DNA from: Kastovskya adunca ATA6-11-RM4
Lineage (GTDB): Bacteria; Cyanobacteriota; Cyanobacteriia; Cyanobacteriales; Coleofasciculaceae
NCBI GenBank assembly: GCA_019359445.1
Contig: JAHHHJ010000009.1
Coordinates: 1 to 64,000, forward strand
Length of the DNA stretch: 64,000 nt
Direction of reading: 5' to 3'
Within the stretch, counting starts at the first letter, position 1. Every line of letters begins with the position of its first letter. Made by a program: the position numbers and the translations under genes. The notes under the pieces were generated by a model. That model was given only the letters and a program-made list of their open reading frames with translations, had not been told where the DNA came from and ran no database searches. Below are positions 17,221-25,279 of the stretch, in pieces.

Positions 17221-18309
17221 ATGCTCAAGTGCTTACAGGTCAGGAATTACAGTCTTTGGGGTAGCACTGTTTTAGCGCTTGCCGTAGGACTAACGGGATG
17301 CGGTTCAGGCGGTGAGACGGCAGGAAATCAAAGCGCAACGCGCCAAACAGCATCAGGCGAGAAGCCTGCTGTAGTTGCCTCTTATAGTGTTCTTTGTGAC
17401 TTTACCGAGCAAATTGCTCAGGATACCGTTGACCTGACTTGTTTGGTTGGCGCTGATGAAGACCCCCACGCTTATAATGCGACACCAGGAGACCGCAAGG
17501 CGGTTGAGACAGCTCAACTAGTTCTCTACGGTGGCTACGACCACGAACCAGCGATCATTAATTTGGTCGAGGCGGTACAGACAAATGCGCCAAAAGTTGC
17601 GGTACATGAGGAGGCGGTCTCCAACCCCATCGTGGCCCAAGGGCATCATGATCATGAAGAAGATGGTCACGATGAGCATGAGGGTGAAGAAACGGCATCA
17701 GGTCAAGCAGGTGAAGCCGCCGCTAAGGGCGATGAGGGAACTCATCCCGATCCCCATGTCTGGCATGATGTGAAAAATGCAGTAGCGATGATCGAGACAA
17801 TTGAAAATCATTTGGCAGAGATTCAACCGGATTCTGCTGACTTATATGCTCGCAACGCCGAACAGCTCAAGGGAGAGTTGCAACAGCTAGATAGCTGGGT
17901 GAAAGCGCAAGTTGGCACAATTCCTGAAGGACGGCGCAAACTAGTGACAACCCACGATGCTCTCTCCTACTATGCCCAAGCTTACGGTTTAGAGCTGGTT
18001 GGAGCGCTACAGGGTGTGGTTGCCGACGAACAACCCACGGCGTCACGGGTGAGAGAACTGGTACAAGAGATTGAGAAAGCGAATGTTCCGACAATATTTG
18101 CCGAAGTAACAACTAACGACAGAGTAATCGGAACAGTGGCTAGAGAAGCGAATGTCAAAGTTTCCGAGCGGGAGTTATACGTTGACGGATTGGGTGCCAA
18201 AGGAAGCGAGGCGGGAACCTATGCGGGGATGATTTCCCACAACACTTGTGCGATCGTTGATGGTTTAGGCGGTAAGTGTACGCCGTTTGAAGGTCAAGCG
18301 GCTAAGTAG
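17221..18309 (+). CDS. znuA: Zinc ABC transporter substrate-binding lipoprotein
   Basis: ZnuA captures zinc in the periplasm. The precursor has a lipobox VGLTGC and a cluster-A-1 metal-binding fold. Likely ligands are in DPHAYNATPGD, DPHVWHDVKNA, TTHDALSYYAQAYGL and the late FAEVTTNDRVIGT. A long His/Asp/Glu loop (HHDHEEDGHDEHEGE, about residues 141-156) is typical of zinc rather than manganese proteins. ATG 17221 is chosen over the TTG three bases earlier because AAGGAG sits eight bases upstream. It is divergent from znuCB under Zur-like control. Confidence 0.93.
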   Translation: MLKCLQVRNYSLWGSTVLALAVGLTGCGSGGETAGNQSATRQTASGEKPAVVASYSVLCDFTEQIAQDTVDLTCLVGADEDPHAYNATPGDRKAVETAQLVLYGGYDHEPAIINLVEAVQTNAPKVAVHEEAVSNPIVAQGHHDHEEDGHDEHEGEETASGQAGEAAAKGDEGTHPDPHVWHDVKNAVAMIETIENHLAEIQPDSADLYARNAEQLKGELQQLDSWVKAQVGTIPEGRRKLVTTHDALSYYAQAYGLELVGALQGVVADEQPTASRVRELVQEIEKANVPTIFAEVTTNDRVIGTVAREANVKVSERELYVDGLGAKGSEAGTYAGMISHNTCAIVDGLGGKCTPFEGQAAK

Positions 18310-18371
18310 GGCTGGCGGTAGCGATCGCTTTTGCCGCGAGTGCCGTAACATGCTCTGAGCAATAGCCAAAG

Positions 18372-18491
18372 TCAATCCGTAGCTGGGGTTGATCTGCCTT
18401 GGAGATTAACAGCAGGTCTTACCTTTAAACTCGACAAATCTGAGAAGGGATAGTGCACCAAAATAACGTCATGCTTGGAGTAGCTGGGCAT
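18372..18491 (-). pseudogene. Truncated MazF/PemK-type toxin
   Basis: A frame of 39 codons starts with ATG inside the end of the preceding antitoxin-like gene (20-base overlap). It reads MPSYSKHDVILVHYPFSDLS, then SLKVRPAV, the classic N-terminal strand of MazF/PemK ribonucleases. It then passes into unrelated residues and stops. A full toxin would be about 110-120 residues, so the catalytic C-terminal two thirds are missing. The overlap is the normal arrangement of such modules, so this is a decayed toxin. Confidence 0.65.
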
Positions 18492-18678
18492 ATACATCAT
18501 CCTCAGGATTGTCCCAAACTGCATCGAGCGATGTTTGACTGGCTTGTAACCAGAACTCAGTCTCGTCCTCAGGTAAAAGTGTTACCAACACCCTCACCCC
18601 TTCTGGTAGCTGTGCTGATTCCAATAGCTCAATTTTGCCCTGTCGAACCGTGACCCAAAGCGTTTTTAACATATCCAT
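18469..18678 (-). CDS. Antitoxin-like protein of a MazEF/PemIK-type module
   Basis: The 69-residue protein (from ATG 18676-18678, MDMLKTLWVTVRQGKIELLE) has the N-terminal GKIELLE..LPEGVRVLVTLLP pattern of short cyanobacterial antitoxins. It ends in an acidic tail containing WDNPEDDVYAQL that would bind the toxin. Its toxin gene overlaps it but is truncated, so the antitoxin may be an orphan that could still neutralise related toxins. The longer frame from 18747 has no support. The family assignment rests on context as much as on sequence. Confidence 0.6.
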   Translation of the reverse strand: MDMLKTLWVTVRQGKIELLESAQLPEGVRVLVTLLPEDETEFWLQASQTSLDAVWDNPEDDVYAQLLQA

Positions 18679-18998
18679 TGTATGAAACCATACCTTGATT
18701 TTATGTCGTAATTGTGGTCTGTACGATTGCCTCACCGACGATCGCACCAGGGTTGAGGTGGAGGATCAGTGATGAGTGTCGGGTTTCATCCTGCAACCCA
18801 ACCTACAAGATCGGGCGATCGCATTAAGTTTAAGGATAGAATGCGATCGCGAAATTTGATTTCAAACTGTAAATCTAGCGATCGCACTTCACTCTCCGAG
18901 CATTAGTGGTACCTGCACTCTTTAGAAGTTCCAATTAGAACCTGCAATAATTAGTCTTCATTTGATTACAACCTGTAGCTTTTGTCACATACGTAGTG
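18679..18998. other. Intergenic region between the antitoxin and the attC-like site
   Basis: No gene is seen. Three HIP1-type words (18834, 18843, 18879 areas) and a hairpin-like GGGTTTCATCCTGCAACCC repeat near 18780 are present. HIP1-type words then become scarce through the restriction-modification genes. Confidence 0.5.
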
Positions 18999-19084
18999 GT
19001 CTAACGGTGAAGTTATGCGGCGGTAGGCAACCTTGAACACCCACCGACGACCTTTGTTCCGTCTGCACCAACGTAGTGTTAGAT
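18999..19084 (-). other. attC-like integron recombination site
   Basis: On the minus strand the 86 bases begin with ATCTAAC (R'' consensus RYYYAAC) and end with GTTAGAC (R' consensus GTTRRRY); the two pair over six of seven bases. Inside, GTTGGTGCAGACGG pairs with CCGCCGCATAAC over GTT, TGC and CGG with unpaired bases between, as L''/L' boxes do in attC. The stop codon TAA of the restriction-enzyme gene lies inside the R'' box, exactly as in many integron cassettes. No integrase gene is in the window. Confidence 0.5.
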
Positions 19085-20206
19085 GGAGGGGTCTACGGGG
19101 CTTGTATGGATTGATTGAAAAACACGCTCAATATGCTCAAAAACTTCATCCTTGGCCCGAACACCGATCGCAATGTACTGGAGCTTTTGGAAAAAAGTAG
19201 CAGATGAAAGCTCTGGACATAATGCAATTACCGATCTCACGAAGGTGAGAAGATCAATAAAAACAACATTGACGTTTCTCGCAAGCAAAATAGTTTTTGC
19301 AACTTGCTCAAGAGATGAGCCAATGCACGTTCCATTTACTCCAATAACAAACGTAATTGAATTTAAGCCGTCCCGACTCGCTTTGACAGCAGCATGATCG
19401 ACATCCTGCTCACTGAACTGCTTATCTTTAACCTCGATTGCTACAAAAATCTTACCGTTCTTCTTAATGTCTATATCGGCTACCTCCTTGGAGGAAGCAC
19501 CACTCTGATTCACAGGATGAACAATAACTTCAAAGCCTTCAAACTGATCAAAATAGATAGATAAGATAGTACCGACTGCGATTGCAGCAGTTTGCCCCTC
19601 AATTGATCTGATGGTAAATGCATCAATGAATTCAATAGTTTTTAAGTGAGAGCCTACTGATTCTGGAAGTTGAGTAAGAAGCCCACTTCGGACAGTTTGT
19701 CTTTGAATAGCATACCGTATGGCAATACAGAGACTATTAAAAGCCTGCTCAGACGTTTCAATCTCAGACAACACCTTATGCAAGATCAGTAAAAGCTCTC
19801 TGTCTTTACCAGCTCTCACTGCATTTGAAGGAGATACCATTGGGAAGCGTGCAGGCTTATTGAGAAAAGGCTCATTTGAGCCTCCTAGTGAGCTATTTAG
19901 CAATTGACGCTCAAGCGGCACAACAACCCCATGACATAAGCTTCGGGCATCATAAGCTCCTTCAATATCAGCTCCTGCTTGAAGTGAAAGGGCATTGATA
20001 CTTGAATTAGTTGCTTTGCCTAAAAGAGCAGTTACAAGAATGTATCTGAAAGTCAGATGTTTTCCTTGAATAATAGTTCTGATCTCGGCATCCCATTTGG
20101 TTGATGGAATCTCTCTGGAATTATCCTGTGCTATCCTGATAGACTCTCGCAGAATTTGTTCCCCTTCCCTTTGATCGACGGTTGGTTTGGCACGACTCAT
20201 GCTCAA
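19079..20206 (-). CDS. Type II restriction endonuclease, SacI-like family
   Basis: The 375-residue product looks like the SacI family of type II restriction enzymes, with YDARSLCHGVVVPLERQLL, the NEPFLNKPARFPMVSPSN stretch and GKDRELLLILHKVL. A PD-(D/E)XK core is visible as D in VADIDIKKNGK followed by VAIEVKDKQFSEQDVDHA (ExK). If specificity is kept it would cut GAGCTC, but recognition cannot be read from sequence. It overlaps the C-protein gene upstream by four bases, so both are co-transcribed. It diverges from the m5C methyltransferase. HIP1 words are rare in this stretch. The stop codon lies in the attC-like site. Confidence 0.78.
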   Translation of the reverse strand: MSMSRAKPTVDQREGEQILRESIRIAQDNSREIPSTKWDAEIRTIIQGKHLTFRYILVTALLGKATNSSINALSLQAGADIEGAYDARSLCHGVVVPLERQLLNSSLGGSNEPFLNKPARFPMVSPSNAVRAGKDRELLLILHKVLSEIETSEQAFNSLCIAIRYAIQRQTVRSGLLTQLPESVGSHLKTIEFIDAFTIRSIEGQTAAIAVGTILSIYFDQFEGFEVIVHPVNQSGASSKEVADIDIKKNGKIFVAIEVKDKQFSEQDVDHAAVKASRDGLNSITFVIGVNGTCIGSSLEQVAKTILLARNVNVVFIDLLTFVRSVIALCPELSSATFFQKLQYIAIGVRAKDEVFEHIERVFQSIHTSPVDPSI

Positions 20207-20463
20207 CCCTCTGAACTAGTAAACTGTGCGAAAAACTCAGCAGGGTCAGCATCTGTAGCCCGCACCCAACGTAATGTTTCTAAAATGTCGATCCGGCGTT
20301 CCCGACGCTCTATTTTAGAAATGTCAGGCTGAGTTAAGCCAATCTCATGTGCAATCGCCTTCTGGGAGAGCTTTGCTCTTTCTCGCAGAGAAATAAGTGC
20401 ATCTATGATCCTGTGGTATTCAGGATCGTGAATGCTCGAGATAGACTGCTTTTGACCTTCCAT
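20203..20463 (-). CDS. XRE-type controller (C) protein of the restriction-modification system
   Basis: C proteins time the expression of restriction genes after entry into a new host. The 86-residue product has a Cro/CI-type helix-turn-helix (LRERAKLSQKAIAHEIGLTQ, PDISKIERRERRIDILETL), the normal size and fold for C proteins. Start ATG 20461-20463 is chosen because a longer frame would overlap the methyltransferase. A perfect 16-bp palindrome lies one base upstream of this start. The gene overlaps the nuclease gene by four bases (ATGA type), the classic C-R operon. Confidence 0.85.
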   Translation of the reverse strand: MEGQKQSISSIHDPEYHRIIDALISLRERAKLSQKAIAHEIGLTQPDISKIERRERRIDILETLRWVRATDADPAEFFAQFTSSEG

Positions 20464-20479
20464 AATCAAGATCTTGATT
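20464..20479. promoter_or_regulatory. C-protein operator (perfect 16-bp palindrome)
   Basis: AATCAAGATCTTGATT is its own reverse complement. It lies between the divergent C-R operon (start 20463) and the methyltransferase (start 20510), the position from which one dimer could control both. Being one base from the C start codon, the C transcript may be nearly leaderless. Confidence 0.7.
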
Positions 20480-20509
20480 TGGAAAGGTGAATATGCCAAA
20501 ATCGCATAC

Positions 20510-21628
20510 ATGAAGAACGAAACACTTTTATCGGGACTCTCACTTTTCTCCGGCGCAGGCGGTATGGATGTCGGGTTTATCCGAGCAGGAGTTGAGGTTG
20601 TGAGTGCCAATGACATAGACAGAGATGCTTGTCTCACGTATGAGGCCAATCATCCGGGAGGAATTATCAAATGTGGAGATATAAATAATATATTGACTGA
20701 TATGCAGCAATTTGAGGGGGTTGACCTTGTTTTTGGTGGTCCACCTTGTCAAGGATTTTCTGTGGCAGGAAAGATGAATCCTGATGATCCCCGTAGTCAA
20801 ATGCTATGGGTTTTTATGGAAGTTGTGAACCTTACTCGACCTCGAGCTTTTGTCTGCGAAAATGTTAAGGCATTGGCGGTTTTAGATAAATGGGCAGAGG
20901 TTCGTCAAAAACTTTTCTTTGTGAGTAGTCAATTGGGGTATAAGTGTAAGCTGGTATTGCTTAATTCATCTGATTTCGGCGTACCCCAATCCAGAGAGCG
21001 AATGTTTTTGATCGGGTTTCGAGACTTTAAAGATGTAAGCAACTTAGAAGCATTGTTTAATCGATACAAAAAGCCTTCTCCAACAGTTAGAGACATCATT
21101 TTACCTTTGGGTATAGCAGGTTCGGAGAAAAATCAAAGAATATGCAATGCAAAAGTTACGATCGCTGCCAAACCTGTAATGAGACGATCTCCGTATGCAG
21201 GCATGATGTTCAATGGTCAGGGCAGACCACTGAATCCCGATCGATGCTCATGCGCCCTCCATGCTTCTATGGGTGGAAATAAGACCCCAATTATTGATGA
21301 AGAACACTGCTATTTTGGTCAAGATAGCTGGGTTGAATGGTATCACTCTTACCTGATGAAAGGGGGAGAACCGCTACCTTTAGATGCAGCACCTAAAAGA
21401 CTTAGACGCTTAACAATTGACGAAGCGCTTAGAATTCAAACCTTTCCACATGACTATCAGTTTGTTGGGGGACAAAGCTCGATCTATAGACAAATAGGCA
21501 ACGCTGTTCCATGTGACTTGGCACAAGTGGTTGCAGCAGTCGTTCGAGATGTTCTCGGGCAGCCCAAGCTGATTACAGTTCCTCCTTTAATGGAAAGTGA
21601 AGCCAAACAGTTACGGCTAGCCATCTAA
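20510..21628 (+). CDS. DNA (cytosine-5-)-methyltransferase
   Basis: This m5C enzyme protects the host from the adjacent restriction enzyme. The 372 residues include motif I LSLFSGAGGMDVGF, motif IV GGPPCQGFS with the catalytic Cys, motif VI ENVKAL, motif VIII QSRERMFLIGFR, a target-recognition region of about 130 residues, and motifs IX-X in RRLTIDEALRIQTFP and YRQIGNAVP. All catalytic parts are intact. ATG 20510 is chosen; a TTG 36 bases earlier lies inside the operator palindrome. The stop codon is again part of ATCTAAC, an R''-like word, though no full attC follows. Confidence 0.93.
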   Translation: MKNETLLSGLSLFSGAGGMDVGFIRAGVEVVSANDIDRDACLTYEANHPGGIIKCGDINNILTDMQQFEGVDLVFGGPPCQGFSVAGKMNPDDPRSQMLWVFMEVVNLTRPRAFVCENVKALAVLDKWAEVRQKLFFVSSQLGYKCKLVLLNSSDFGVPQSRERMFLIGFRDFKDVSNLEALFNRYKKPSPTVRDIILPLGIAGSEKNQRICNAKVTIAAKPVMRRSPYAGMMFNGQGRPLNPDRCSCALHASMGGNKTPIIDEEHCYFGQDSWVEWYHSYLMKGGEPLPLDAAPKRLRRLTIDEALRIQTFPHDYQFVGGQSSIYRQIGNAVPCDLAQVVAAVVRDVLGQPKLITVPPLMESEAKQLRLAI

Positions 21629-21640
21629 CTGTGTATTTAA

Positions 21641-21694
21641 CGTCAGATGTGCTGGATAATACCTCCTATATCGGTCTTATCCAGCATTAACCTA
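21641..21694 (+). terminator. Possible terminator hairpin after the methyltransferase
   Basis: GCTGGATAA and TTATCCAGC form a perfect 9-bp stem with a 17-base loop, centred near 21665. There is no T-run, so termination is uncertain. 21695-21861 holds HIP1 words and no gene. Confidence 0.4.
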
Positions 21695-21861
21695 TATTGC
21701 AACTTACCGCTCTGATACGGCTTTGCCGATTGCTGGAGGCGGAGCCTTTGCGGAGCAGGAAGGAGTGCGATCGCCTCTCGCTGTAAGTTGGGTTGAGTCT
21801 GTCACGTCCTTACTTGGGAATCAGTAGGTAACATGAAACCCAAGATGACTCGATTGGGCGA

Positions 21862-22506
21862 TCACCTGCTTTTGGCGGCTTGTTGAATTTTGCGCTTCGG
21901 GCTGGCGAACCATTCCAATCCTAAAAGGATGCCGTTAATGGCTAAGGCTAGTAGGGTGACAGCGATCGCGCCTGCCCAGATCTTATCGTTTTGCCCTTGG
22001 GCGACACCGTCAAAGAGCAGTGTACCTAATCCTCCCGCCCCAAATTTGGCACCAATTGCCGCGATCGCGACTGCTACAATCGTGGCTAGACGCACCCCAG
22101 CTAAACAAATCGGCAAAATTAGCGGGACTTGTACCCGCCACCAACGTTGCCAGGAATTCATTCCCATCCCCCGTGCAGCTTCCATGATTGCGGGTTCAAC
22201 AGATTGCAACCCCACGGAAAAATTCCGCACCAAAATCACCTGGGTATAGATAATCATCGCTATAACGACAGACTGACGATTTAGTCCAAAAATCGGCACC
22301 AACAGAATGATTAATGCCAAGCTTGGCAAGGTGTACAGGGTTCCCAAAAACCCCATCACCGGGATACTCAGCCAGGGATAGGACGCGGTCGCCAAAGAAA
22401 CCGGGAGGGCGATCGCAACGGCAATTGCCACAGCTAACCCGGTCATTTGCAGGTGTTCCCACAACAGACCAAAAACAGCCCCAGGATTTTCAATGATGTA
22501 GTTCAT
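21862..22506 (-). CDS. Osmoprotectant-type ABC transporter permease
   Basis: This membrane subunit belongs to the OpuC/OsmoW group (binding-protein-dependent transport family). The 214 residues carry five or six hydrophobic helices. The EAA loop appears as MEAARGMGMNSWQRWWRVQVP, and the protein ends with GLGTLLFDGVAQGQNDKIW, both typical of betaine/choline importers. It lies 21 bases after the ATPase gene in the same operon. The substrate-binding partner is probably the lipoprotein at 1619-2545, about 20 kb away, since none is adjacent. Confidence 0.88.
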   Translation of the reverse strand: MNYIIENPGAVFGLLWEHLQMTGLAVAIAVAIALPVSLATASYPWLSIPVMGFLGTLYTLPSLALIILLVPIFGLNRQSVVIAMIIYTQVILVRNFSVGLQSVEPAIMEAARGMGMNSWQRWWRVQVPLILPICLAGVRLATIVAVAIAAIGAKFGAGGLGTLLFDGVAQGQNDKIWAGAIAVTLLALAINGILLGLEWFASPKRKIQQAAKSR

Positions 22507-22527
22507 TTACTTGTGACTAATCCTGAC

Positions 22528-23493
22528 TTAAACACTTGCGCCCATTTTGGCAGCATCCCGAATATGTTCCAGTGTCAGGACACCGACAACCTTCTCGGCA
22601 TCTAGAACAGTCAGCTTTTGGGCACCCGTCCGTAGCAAAATTGATAAAGCTTGACGCAAACTGTCATGACGGGCGATCGTATGTGCACTTGTAGGGATAT
22701 TGTTGGCGAGAACCGCCGTCATTGCCGTTTCTACGCGCAACAAACTAAGCTGACGCACCATATCATCTGCCCCCACTAGGTTATGCACAAAAGCATTAGC
22801 AGGTTTGGTGAGGATATTAAAGGGCGTGTCGAACTGCACGATCTGACCCTTTTGCAAAATCATAATTTTGTCAGCCAGACGCAGCGCTTCCTCTACATCA
22901 TGGGAAACAAATAAAATTGTCTTCTTCAGTTGCCGTTGCAGTTGCAAAATCTCGTCTTGGAGTGCCTCGCGGGTAATGGCGTCAATGGCACCAAATGGTT
23001 CATCCATCAACATCACGGCTGGATCACCTGCCAACGCGCGAGCAATTCCCACCCGCTGCTGCTGACCACCGGAGAGTTGGGAAGGATAGCGATCGCGATA
23101 CTCTTGAGGCGGTAGCTGTACCAACGATAGCAACTCATCAGTGCGGGATTGATACTTTATTCGCGACCAATTTAGTAACTTGGGGACAACGGCAATATTT
23201 TCCGCCACCGTCATGTGGGGAAACAATCCCGACTGCTGAATAACGTAACCAATCTGCCGCCGCAAATCCGTTGCTTTGATCTTTCGGATGTCTTTGCCAT
23301 TGAGGTAGATTGTCCCGGAGGTTGGCTCGTACAGGCGGTTTACCATCTTCAGGAGGGTGGTTTTACCGCAACCTGATGGCCCTAAAATCACAATCAACTG
23401 ACCTGATTCAATTTCGCAAGTGCAGCCATTCACTGCCGGATGAGGCGCACCTGGAAACTTTAGAAACACGTTCTCAAAACCTATGGCGCTCAC
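22528..23493 (-). CDS. Osmoprotectant-type ABC transporter ATPase with CBS region
   Basis: The ATP-binding subunit, OpuCA/ProV type, powers uptake with the downstream permease. The 321 residues contain Walker A ILGPSGCGKTT, the signature LSGGQQQRVGIARALAGDP, Walker B VMLMDEPFGAIDAITRE and the H-loop FVSHDVEEAL. The C-terminal 90 residues contain a CBS-type module (AHTIARHDSLRQALSILLRT, then LTVLDAEKVVGVLTLEHIRD). In this family such modules sense ionic strength or nucleotides. Start codon is GTG at 23493. Confidence 0.9.
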   Translation of the reverse strand: MSAIGFENVFLKFPGAPHPAVNGCTCEIESGQLIVILGPSGCGKTTLLKMVNRLYEPTSGTIYLNGKDIRKIKATDLRRQIGYVIQQSGLFPHMTVAENIAVVPKLLNWSRIKYQSRTDELLSLVQLPPQEYRDRYPSQLSGGQQQRVGIARALAGDPAVMLMDEPFGAIDAITREALQDEILQLQRQLKKTILFVSHDVEEALRLADKIMILQKGQIVQFDTPFNILTKPANAFVHNLVGADDMVRQLSLLRVETAMTAVLANNIPTSAHTIARHDSLRQALSILLRTGAQKLTVLDAEKVVGVLTLEHIRDAAKMGASV

Positions 23494-23546
23494 TAATTAT
23501 TCCTCAGCCGTGTTGGATTTTAAGGTCAAATTTCATTTCAACAGAA

Positions 23547-23668
23547 TAGACCTCTTGCATAAGTCGAATAGACCCCCCTTAGTAAGGGGGGAGACTTGAA
23601 ATCTTGCCCCCTCCCCTTAGTAAGGGGAGGGTTGAGGAGGGGTCTGGTACATTTTTGCAAGAGGTCTA
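23547..23668. mobile_element. MITE with 13-bp terminal inverted repeats
   Basis: TAGACCTCTTGCA (23547-23559) and TGCAAGAGGTCTA (23656-23668) are perfect inverted repeats bounding 122 bases with no coding capacity. The interior has a CCCCCTTAGTAAGGGGG hairpin and a second CCCCTTAGTAAGGGG hairpin, words found in cyanobacterial dispersed repeats. Size and ends fit a miniature element mobilised in trans by an IS transposase. No clear target-site duplication was recognised. 23669-23794 has nothing further that I can name. Confidence 0.65.
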
Positions 23669-23794
23669 ATTTACCAAAAAGGATCAAGGATGAAAAGTGA
23701 AAGTCCATCAGTAAGTAAGACATGTAAATAAGTAAGTGAGGACTTTAGCACTCAAAGTAGGGTTCAATCCCTGACTACTTCAGCCTTCAGTTGA

Positions 23795-25279
23795 CTAAAT
23801 ATTGCCAAATCGAATCACTGACGCGGCTAAGGCAATCATTAAACTCACGCCAAATGTTGCTCCCCATAACCATTTACGTAGATAGCGATTGCTGCGTTCT
23901 AAGGCTTGTAGCTTCTGCCTTAAATCCTCTTGAGAGTTCTCTAATTGATTGGAGAAATTCTCCAGTTTTTCTAGGCGATTTGGTAAAGAAATATCCAAAT
24001 CATTGATTTGAGCGCTGTCTTGAGCGAGTGAAGTTTCTGCCTTTACCCGGATTGTAGCGATCGCTTCTCGATCGGCTCTCACCTGTTGAGCTAGATGAGA
24101 AACTGCCGAGTGGCTCTCTTGCGCTCTTGATGCCGTCTCCTGAATCGTTGAATGCACTTCTAACAATTCTTGCATTGTTCGTGCTGCGGCGGCGACTCCT
24201 GATTGCAACTGCTGGTGGAGCTGCTGAATTTCCCTTGATACCTGACGCCCTACTTGTAGTTCGTGGCGCAGTGTTTCTAAACCTGCTTGTCCGCCGAGTT
24301 CCGTTAAGATTGTTTCGACAGCAGGGCGAAGCTCGTTTAAAAGCTGTTGTTCGTGCGATCGCACTCGTTCTTTGACAGCTGCAACTTGTGCCATTGCTTG
24401 CTTGACGATTGCTGAATCTACCATGCTCAGTTTGTCGTTAATTTCCTGCAATCGCTGCTGAGTAAGAGCTAGTCTGTCTTGGGCTAGTAATGCTTCTTGC
24501 TCAAATTCCCGCAGTTTTTCTTCTGCTTGTATCCGAAGTTGCTGATTGCCTCTTTCAGCTTCACTCAAGGCATTACGGAGAGTTTGGTACTCTTGGCGCA
24601 GCGAGTCCAATCCTTCCTTACCCCCCAGTTTCTGGACAGCAGACAAAACAGCAGAATGAAGTTTTTCTACTTCTAATTTTACTGCCAGAACTTCACTGGT
24701 TTGTACCAGGATCTGCTGCTTGGTTTGAGAGACTATCCTTTGCTCGCTCTCAACTTGAGAGACTAATTGCTTGAGTTCAACAGTCTGTTCCTGTATTTGC
24801 TCTTCAAACTCTCTACGCTGCTGTTCAACTTGCTGTTGATTTTGTTGCAAACTCGGCAAAATATTCTGCTGAAACTGTTTTAACTCTGCTTGCACCTGCT
24901 GCCGAAAACTATTAGCGTTCTCCTCAATCACCTCAGCTACTTCAGAAGCAGCTTTCTGTTTTTCCCATTGTTCCTCAAAAACACTATATTTCTCTTTGAC
25001 TCGCTTCTCAATTTCTCGTAAGGTTGAAAATACATTATCGTGAAACTCTCGGAATGCTTGCAATTCTGACTGTGTTTGCTTAACTAACTGAGAAACGTCT
25101 GTTTTATCAGTTGTCACCTGAGAAGATTTTTTCTCAATTGTCGCGCGATGTTGTAGAATATGTTTTTCAATTTCTTGTGATTTCTCTAGAAGTTTTCCCG
25201 CCTGATTCATTCCTTGTTCAATAGTTCGCAAAAGCGCCTGAAGCTGTTCAGCAATTTCTGTGTCTGTGGGTACTTTCAC
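23795..25279 (-). CDS. Long coiled-coil protein with C-terminal membrane anchor
   Basis: No named family is recognised. The 494 residues are almost wholly heptad-rich coiled coil (Gln, Glu, Leu, Arg), for example QQQVEQQRREFEEQIQEQTV and LRIQAEEKLREFEQEAL. There are two near-identical GG breaks: VQKLGGKEGLDSLRQEYQTL and LTELGGQAGLETLRHELQVG. A single hydrophobic helix lies at about 470-488 (WLWGATFGVSLMIALAASVI), so it is a tail-anchored rod. It starts at GTG 25279, overlapping the stop of the upstream helicase-fusion gene, so the two are translationally coupled and likely work together. Function is unknown. Confidence 0.8.
   Translation of the reverse strand: MKVPTDTEIAEQLQALLRTIEQGMNQAGKLLEKSQEIEKHILQHRATIEKKSSQVTTDKTDVSQLVKQTQSELQAFREFHDNVFSTLREIEKRVKEKYSVFEEQWEKQKAASEVAEVIEENANSFRQQVQAELKQFQQNILPSLQQNQQQVEQQRREFEEQIQEQTVELKQLVSQVESEQRIVSQTKQQILVQTSEVLAVKLEVEKLHSAVLSAVQKLGGKEGLDSLRQEYQTLRNALSEAERGNQQLRIQAEEKLREFEQEALLAQDRLALTQQRLQEINDKLSMVDSAIVKQAMAQVAAVKERVRSHEQQLLNELRPAVETILTELGGQAGLETLRHELQVGRQVSREIQQLHQQLQSGVAAAARTMQELLEVHSTIQETASRAQESHSAVSHLAQQVRADREAIATIRVKAETSLAQDSAQINDLDISLPNRLEKLENFSNQLENSQEDLRQKLQALERSNRYLRKWLWGATFGVSLMIALAASVIRFGNI

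Noticed and set aside
21623-21629. Second attC-like site after the methyltransferase
   Set aside because: Only the 7-base core word is present. The hairpin that follows lacks a partner R box, so it is kept only as a possible cassette border in the findings.
23755-23780. T-arm-like GGGTTCAATCCC sequence
   Set aside because: No acceptor or anticodon stem can be built around it, so it is not a tRNA.
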